9,184 nt of DNA from Bacillota bacterium (GTDB lineage: Bacteria; Bacillota; Clostridia; Peptostreptococcales; Anaerovoracaceae), in assembly GCA_016302545.1 (NCBI GenBank), contig JAEDNK010000056.1, forward strand, positions 1 to 9,184, given 5' to 3'. Positions 8,401 to 9,184 of this stretch are shown here, piece by piece (positions within the stretch are counted from its first letter, which is position 1; each line of letters opens with the position of its first letter). Below the pieces are notes generated by a model. The model was not told where the DNA came from, searched no databases, and saw only the letters and a program-made list of their open reading frames with translations. The position numbers and the translations under genes are program-made.

Positions 8401-8896
8401 TGAGGGAGTTAAGGCTCTGGTTGTATTCGGCGAAAACGCTGACATCGATACTGAAGGTCTTGAATTCCTGGCAGTATGCGACACTCACATGACTGAGCTT
8501 GCTGCAAAGGCAGATGTAGTTCTTCCTGGAACAGGATTTGCTTCAACCAACGGTACATACACCAACACTGAAAGAAGACTTCAGCTTGTTGAGGCTGCTA
8601 TCGACGAAGGAATCTTCCTGTCCAACTGGGAAATCGCCGATGAAATCGCAAACATCTTTGAAGAAGAATTCGCTTGGGAAGACACTGATGACATTTCCGA
8701 CGAAATGGCTGATGAAGTTCCTGCTTACAGATATGCTGTTATCGGCGAGGTTCTTGGCGGTGCACTTAAGCCGACAGAAAACGCTGAGCTTGTTGTTGTA
8801 GGTGACGGCACAATGGTTGACGAATTACCTTGCACAGACAGCCTGATGCAGATGATCGCGGACAGACTTCCAAAGCCTGCAAATCCGACTGCGTAA
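5435..8896 (+). CDS. stnC: NuoG-like/GltD-like fusion, NADPH-binding subunit of an Stn-type transhydrogenase
   Basis: A 1153-residue fusion. Seen in order: a [2Fe-2S] domain (C36, C47, C50, C64); NH96-x3-C100, like the NuoG His(Cys)3 start; a GltD/NfnB module with Fe-S cysteines (C104, C108, C114; C147, C151, C155), FAD motif GGGPMG (199-204), NADPH motif GGGNTAMD (329-336) with YRR (353-355), and the FAD-closing AGGDC (469-473); CLECGCHDYYEC (565-576); two ferredoxin motifs (C615/618/621/625, C658/661/664/668); and a molybdopterin-family Fe4S4 motif (C694, C697, C701, C729) leading into a shortened FDH/NuoG-like domain. That last domain keeps GHIGTPRDGI (956-965), NNSQGLVDMG (972-981) and ADVVLPGTGF (1026-1035). 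No formate dehydrogenase Sec/Cys-His motif appears where it should (about 812-830), so this part is probably a cofactor-less scaffold, as in NuoG. Established: Stn complexes have exactly such a NuoG-plus-GltD subunit, which passes NADPH electrons to the bifurcating core. Annotation pipelines may mislabel it glutamate synthase or formate dehydrogenase. It is the last gene of the operon and rich in codons typical of high expression. Confidence 0.87.
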   Translation: MNKFRLNINGKEVLGASGQTILEVAKENDIYIPTLCYDERTRIYGSCGLCMCEVEGNPKLCKACATEIAPGMVIRTNTERVIESRKTNLELLLSNHVGDCRPPCVLACPAHTDCQGYVGLIANGEYEEAIKLIKDKIPLPAALGRVCPHPCEEACRRGLIDEPISIQQLKRFAADNDLDGDAFLPECEEDTGKSVAIIGGGPMGLSAAYFLRQMGHAVTIFEAMPKAGGMLRYGIPEYRLPKAVLDEEIATIEAMGVEIITNTKIGEDIPFETVQEDFDAVLLGIGAWVSTGVGCKGEDAEGVIGGIDFLRKVVRNEEIKLGEKVAIVGGGNTAMDACRTAVRLGAKEVYNIYRRTKDEMPADMVEIEEAEEEGVIFKNLTNPLEVIKDEKGHVKEVVLQVMELGEPDASGRRKPVPVEGKTETLAIDTMILAIGQAVDASIFDCDKTRKGAIAYDPETFMTSIPGVFAGGDCGNDKISIAVEAIADAKKVSDIIDAYLYGETIKYEKPYVVERDDITEKTFEDRERMCRPELPQLSAEERKDNFTEVIPCAYTSEQAEAEAHRCLECGCHDYYECKLIDLANQYDVKPERFAGEKHAIEFEDDHPFIVRDPNKCILCGLCVRVCDEVMGVGALGLVNRGFDTVVKPNMEKPLAESGCISCGQCVSVCPTGALQERTTMIKETPVRTEETLTTCSYCSVGCSLKLESCGDMLIKANPDKEGAVNKGLICGKGKWGFDCSMLEDKLEDPFVKEEGRFREADYHEALVLVAKRCQTIGAKYGKDAIAVSISDRYTNEEAYALKKMAEVMGAKVLCMNNRPNGLEKVLGFDASPNTIDELLSTNVILKVGFKDENSRVIALKMKQAAEAGAEVIDVCSCENDLGLLKEIAKAIVDSGKAKKAAGYDEFAASLADVKVSDEAKAIADAYMGAKKAMIVFQQNVLSVEAAELIGDIAMISGHIGTPRDGILLVKAKNNSQGLVDMGITAGKEALEGVKALVVFGENADIDTEGLEFLAVCDTHMTELAAKADVVLPGTGFASTNGTYTNTERRLQLVEAAIDEGIFLSNWEIADEIANIFEEEFAWEDTDDISDEMADEVPAYRYAVIGEVLGGALKPTENAELVVVGDGTMVDELPCTDSLMQMIADRLPKPANPTA

Positions 8897-8967
8897 GCCG
8901 TAATTAACCGGTTTGACAATTAAAAATGAAAGCTGCGGTAGGTGGTGTACTTGTCGCGGCTGGTCGG

Positions 8968-9006
8968 CCGCCTCCCTGGGATTTGAGTTACCGGGGAGGC
9001 GGTTTT
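8968..9006 (+). terminator. Strong intrinsic terminator of the transhydrogenase operon
   Basis: CCGCCTCCCTGG (8968-8979) pairs with CCGGGGAGGCGG (8991-9002) over 12 base pairs with one T-G wobble, around an 11-base loop, directly followed by TTTT (9003-9006). It lies 72-110 bases after the fusion-gene stop. The T-tract is short, but the stem is exceptionally GC-rich compared with the rest of the window. It works on the + strand only, since there is no T-run on the other side. Confidence 0.8.
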
Positions 9007-9013
9007 GTGAAAC

Positions 9014-9030
9014 AGCAACATCACGTTGCT
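9014..9030. repeat. Short perfect inverted repeat next to a promoter
   Basis: AGCAAC (9014-9019) and GTTGCT (9025-9030) form a 6-bp perfect inverted repeat around ATCAC. It ends just before the candidate -35 of the downstream promoter and has no T-run after it. It could be an operator half-site pair for the downstream gene or a minor hairpin; the sequence does not decide. Confidence 0.4.
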
Positions 9031-9058
9031 TTGCTTCCATAGAAGATAATAGTATAAT
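9031..9058 (+). promoter_or_regulatory. Candidate promoter of the last, truncated gene
   Basis: A perfect TATAAT at 9053-9058 has only a weak -35 candidate, TTGCTT at 9031-9036 (3/6 match, 16-base spacer). Its position just after the operon terminator and before a new reading frame fits a new transcription unit starting near 9065. Confidence 0.5.
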
Positions 9059-9065
9059 GACACTA

Positions 9066-9184
9066 ATGACTATACAAATAAGGTGGTGCTATACAGATGG
9101 AAAATTTGTTTACAAAAGCCTTGATGAACTTACTGATTTCCTCGTAGGTCATATGTCAAACGAAAACTGGCCGGCGGAGCAGGC
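9066..9184 (+). CDS. Unrecognised protein, 3'-truncated by the window end
   Basis: An open frame starts with ATG at 9066, with another in-frame ATG at 9057 inside the -10 box, and runs to the window edge. The visible part is about 39 residues. It begins MTIQIRWCYTDGKF and continues with SLDELTDFLVGHM and SNENWPAEQ, a composition that looks like real soluble protein (aromatic residues spread out, an amphipathic helix around SLDELTDFLV). I do not recognise a family. No Shine-Dalgarno site precedes either ATG, and transcription from the TATAAT at 9053 would start at or next to 9066, so translation may be leaderless. A competing frame has a good AAGGTGGTG site (9080-9088) before ATG 9097 but stops after 16 codons. 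The long-frame call is therefore tentative. Confidence 0.45.
   Translation, partial: MTIQIRWCYTDGKFVYKSLDELTDFLVGHMSNENWPAEQ

Noticed and set aside
3132..8896. [FeFe]-hydrogenase (HydABC or HndABCD) operon
   Set aside because: None of the H-cluster motifs (such as TSCCP or MPCxxK) occur; the large subunit carries a GltD module and an NuoG/FDH-like end instead.
5435..8896. Functional glutamate synthase small subunit or formate dehydrogenase alpha subunit
   Set aside because: Neither a glutamate synthase large subunit nor an intact Mo/Sec active site is present; both similarities are modules of one fused electron-transfer subunit.
8913..8941. Promoter beginning with TTGACA at 8913-8918
   Set aside because: The -35 match is perfect, but the sequence 17 bases on (CGGTAG) bears no resemblance to a -10 element.
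8937..8960. T-box-like string (AGGTGGT followed by CGCGG) before a terminator
   Set aside because: A T-box leader needs about 150-250 bases of stem I and specifier loop upstream, but coding sequence ends only 40 bases before. The T-box core is also interrupted.
8926..9042. Small ORF of 38 codons starting ATG 8926
   Set aside because: No ribosome binding site, and it reads straight through the terminator hairpin, which explains its Pro/Gly/Arg-rich composition.

Overview
The window reads as chromosomal DNA of an anaerobic, low- to mid-GC Firmicute, most likely a Clostridium-class organism. The evidence is AGGAGG-type Shine-Dalgarno sites, AGA-dominated arginine codons, iron-sulfur-rich redox enzymes with no respiratory chain genes in view, and a Bacillus/Clostridium-style trmR-trhP pair. 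I cannot name the genus. Every gene I support lies on the + strand, and I see no mobile element, CRISPR array, tRNA or rRNA.

Region 1 (1-3015) looks like the end of a housekeeping operon. It holds a 5'-truncated SAM-dependent O-methyltransferase of the TrmR/YrrM type, a U32-family protein of the TrhP/YrrO type, and a CBS/CorC-domain membrane protein with a shortened DUF21 domain. The first two fit one pathway: prephenate-dependent hydroxylation of wobble uridine 34 in tRNA to ho5U (TrhP), then methylation to mo5U (TrmR). The three genes are separated by 17 and 1 bases, so they are probably co-transcribed.

Region 2 (3016-9006) is the main content. A sigma-A-like promoter is followed by three tightly spaced genes, each with a Shine-Dalgarno site, and then a very strong intrinsic terminator. 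The genes encode a NuoE/HydC-like [2Fe-2S] protein, a NuoF/HydB-like FMN- and NADH-binding protein, and a 1153-residue fusion that combines a NuoG-like iron-sulfur scaffold with a GltD/NfnB-like FAD/NADPH module. This is the composition described for the Stn (Sporomusa-type Nfn) electron-bifurcating transhydrogenase, which couples NADH, NADPH and ferredoxin. The NuoE/NuoF-like pair would be the bifurcating core, and the fusion protein would bring in NADPH electrons. No [FeFe]-hydrogenase H-cluster motif and no formate dehydrogenase Sec/Cys active-site motif is present, which argues against a hydrogenase or a working formate dehydrogenase. The most striking detail is that the GltD module appears to sit inside the His(Cys)3 cluster motif of the NuoG scaffold: H-x3-C lies on the left of the insert and C-x5-C on the right, about 470 residues apart.

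Region 3 (9007-9184) carries a perfect TATAAT box, a short inverted repeat, and the start of an unrecognised gene that runs off the window. Its start codons lie at or within the -10/transcription start region, so leaderless translation is possible. The three redox genes also use codons noticeably differently from the upstream genes (ATA isoleucine is rare), consistent with high expression.
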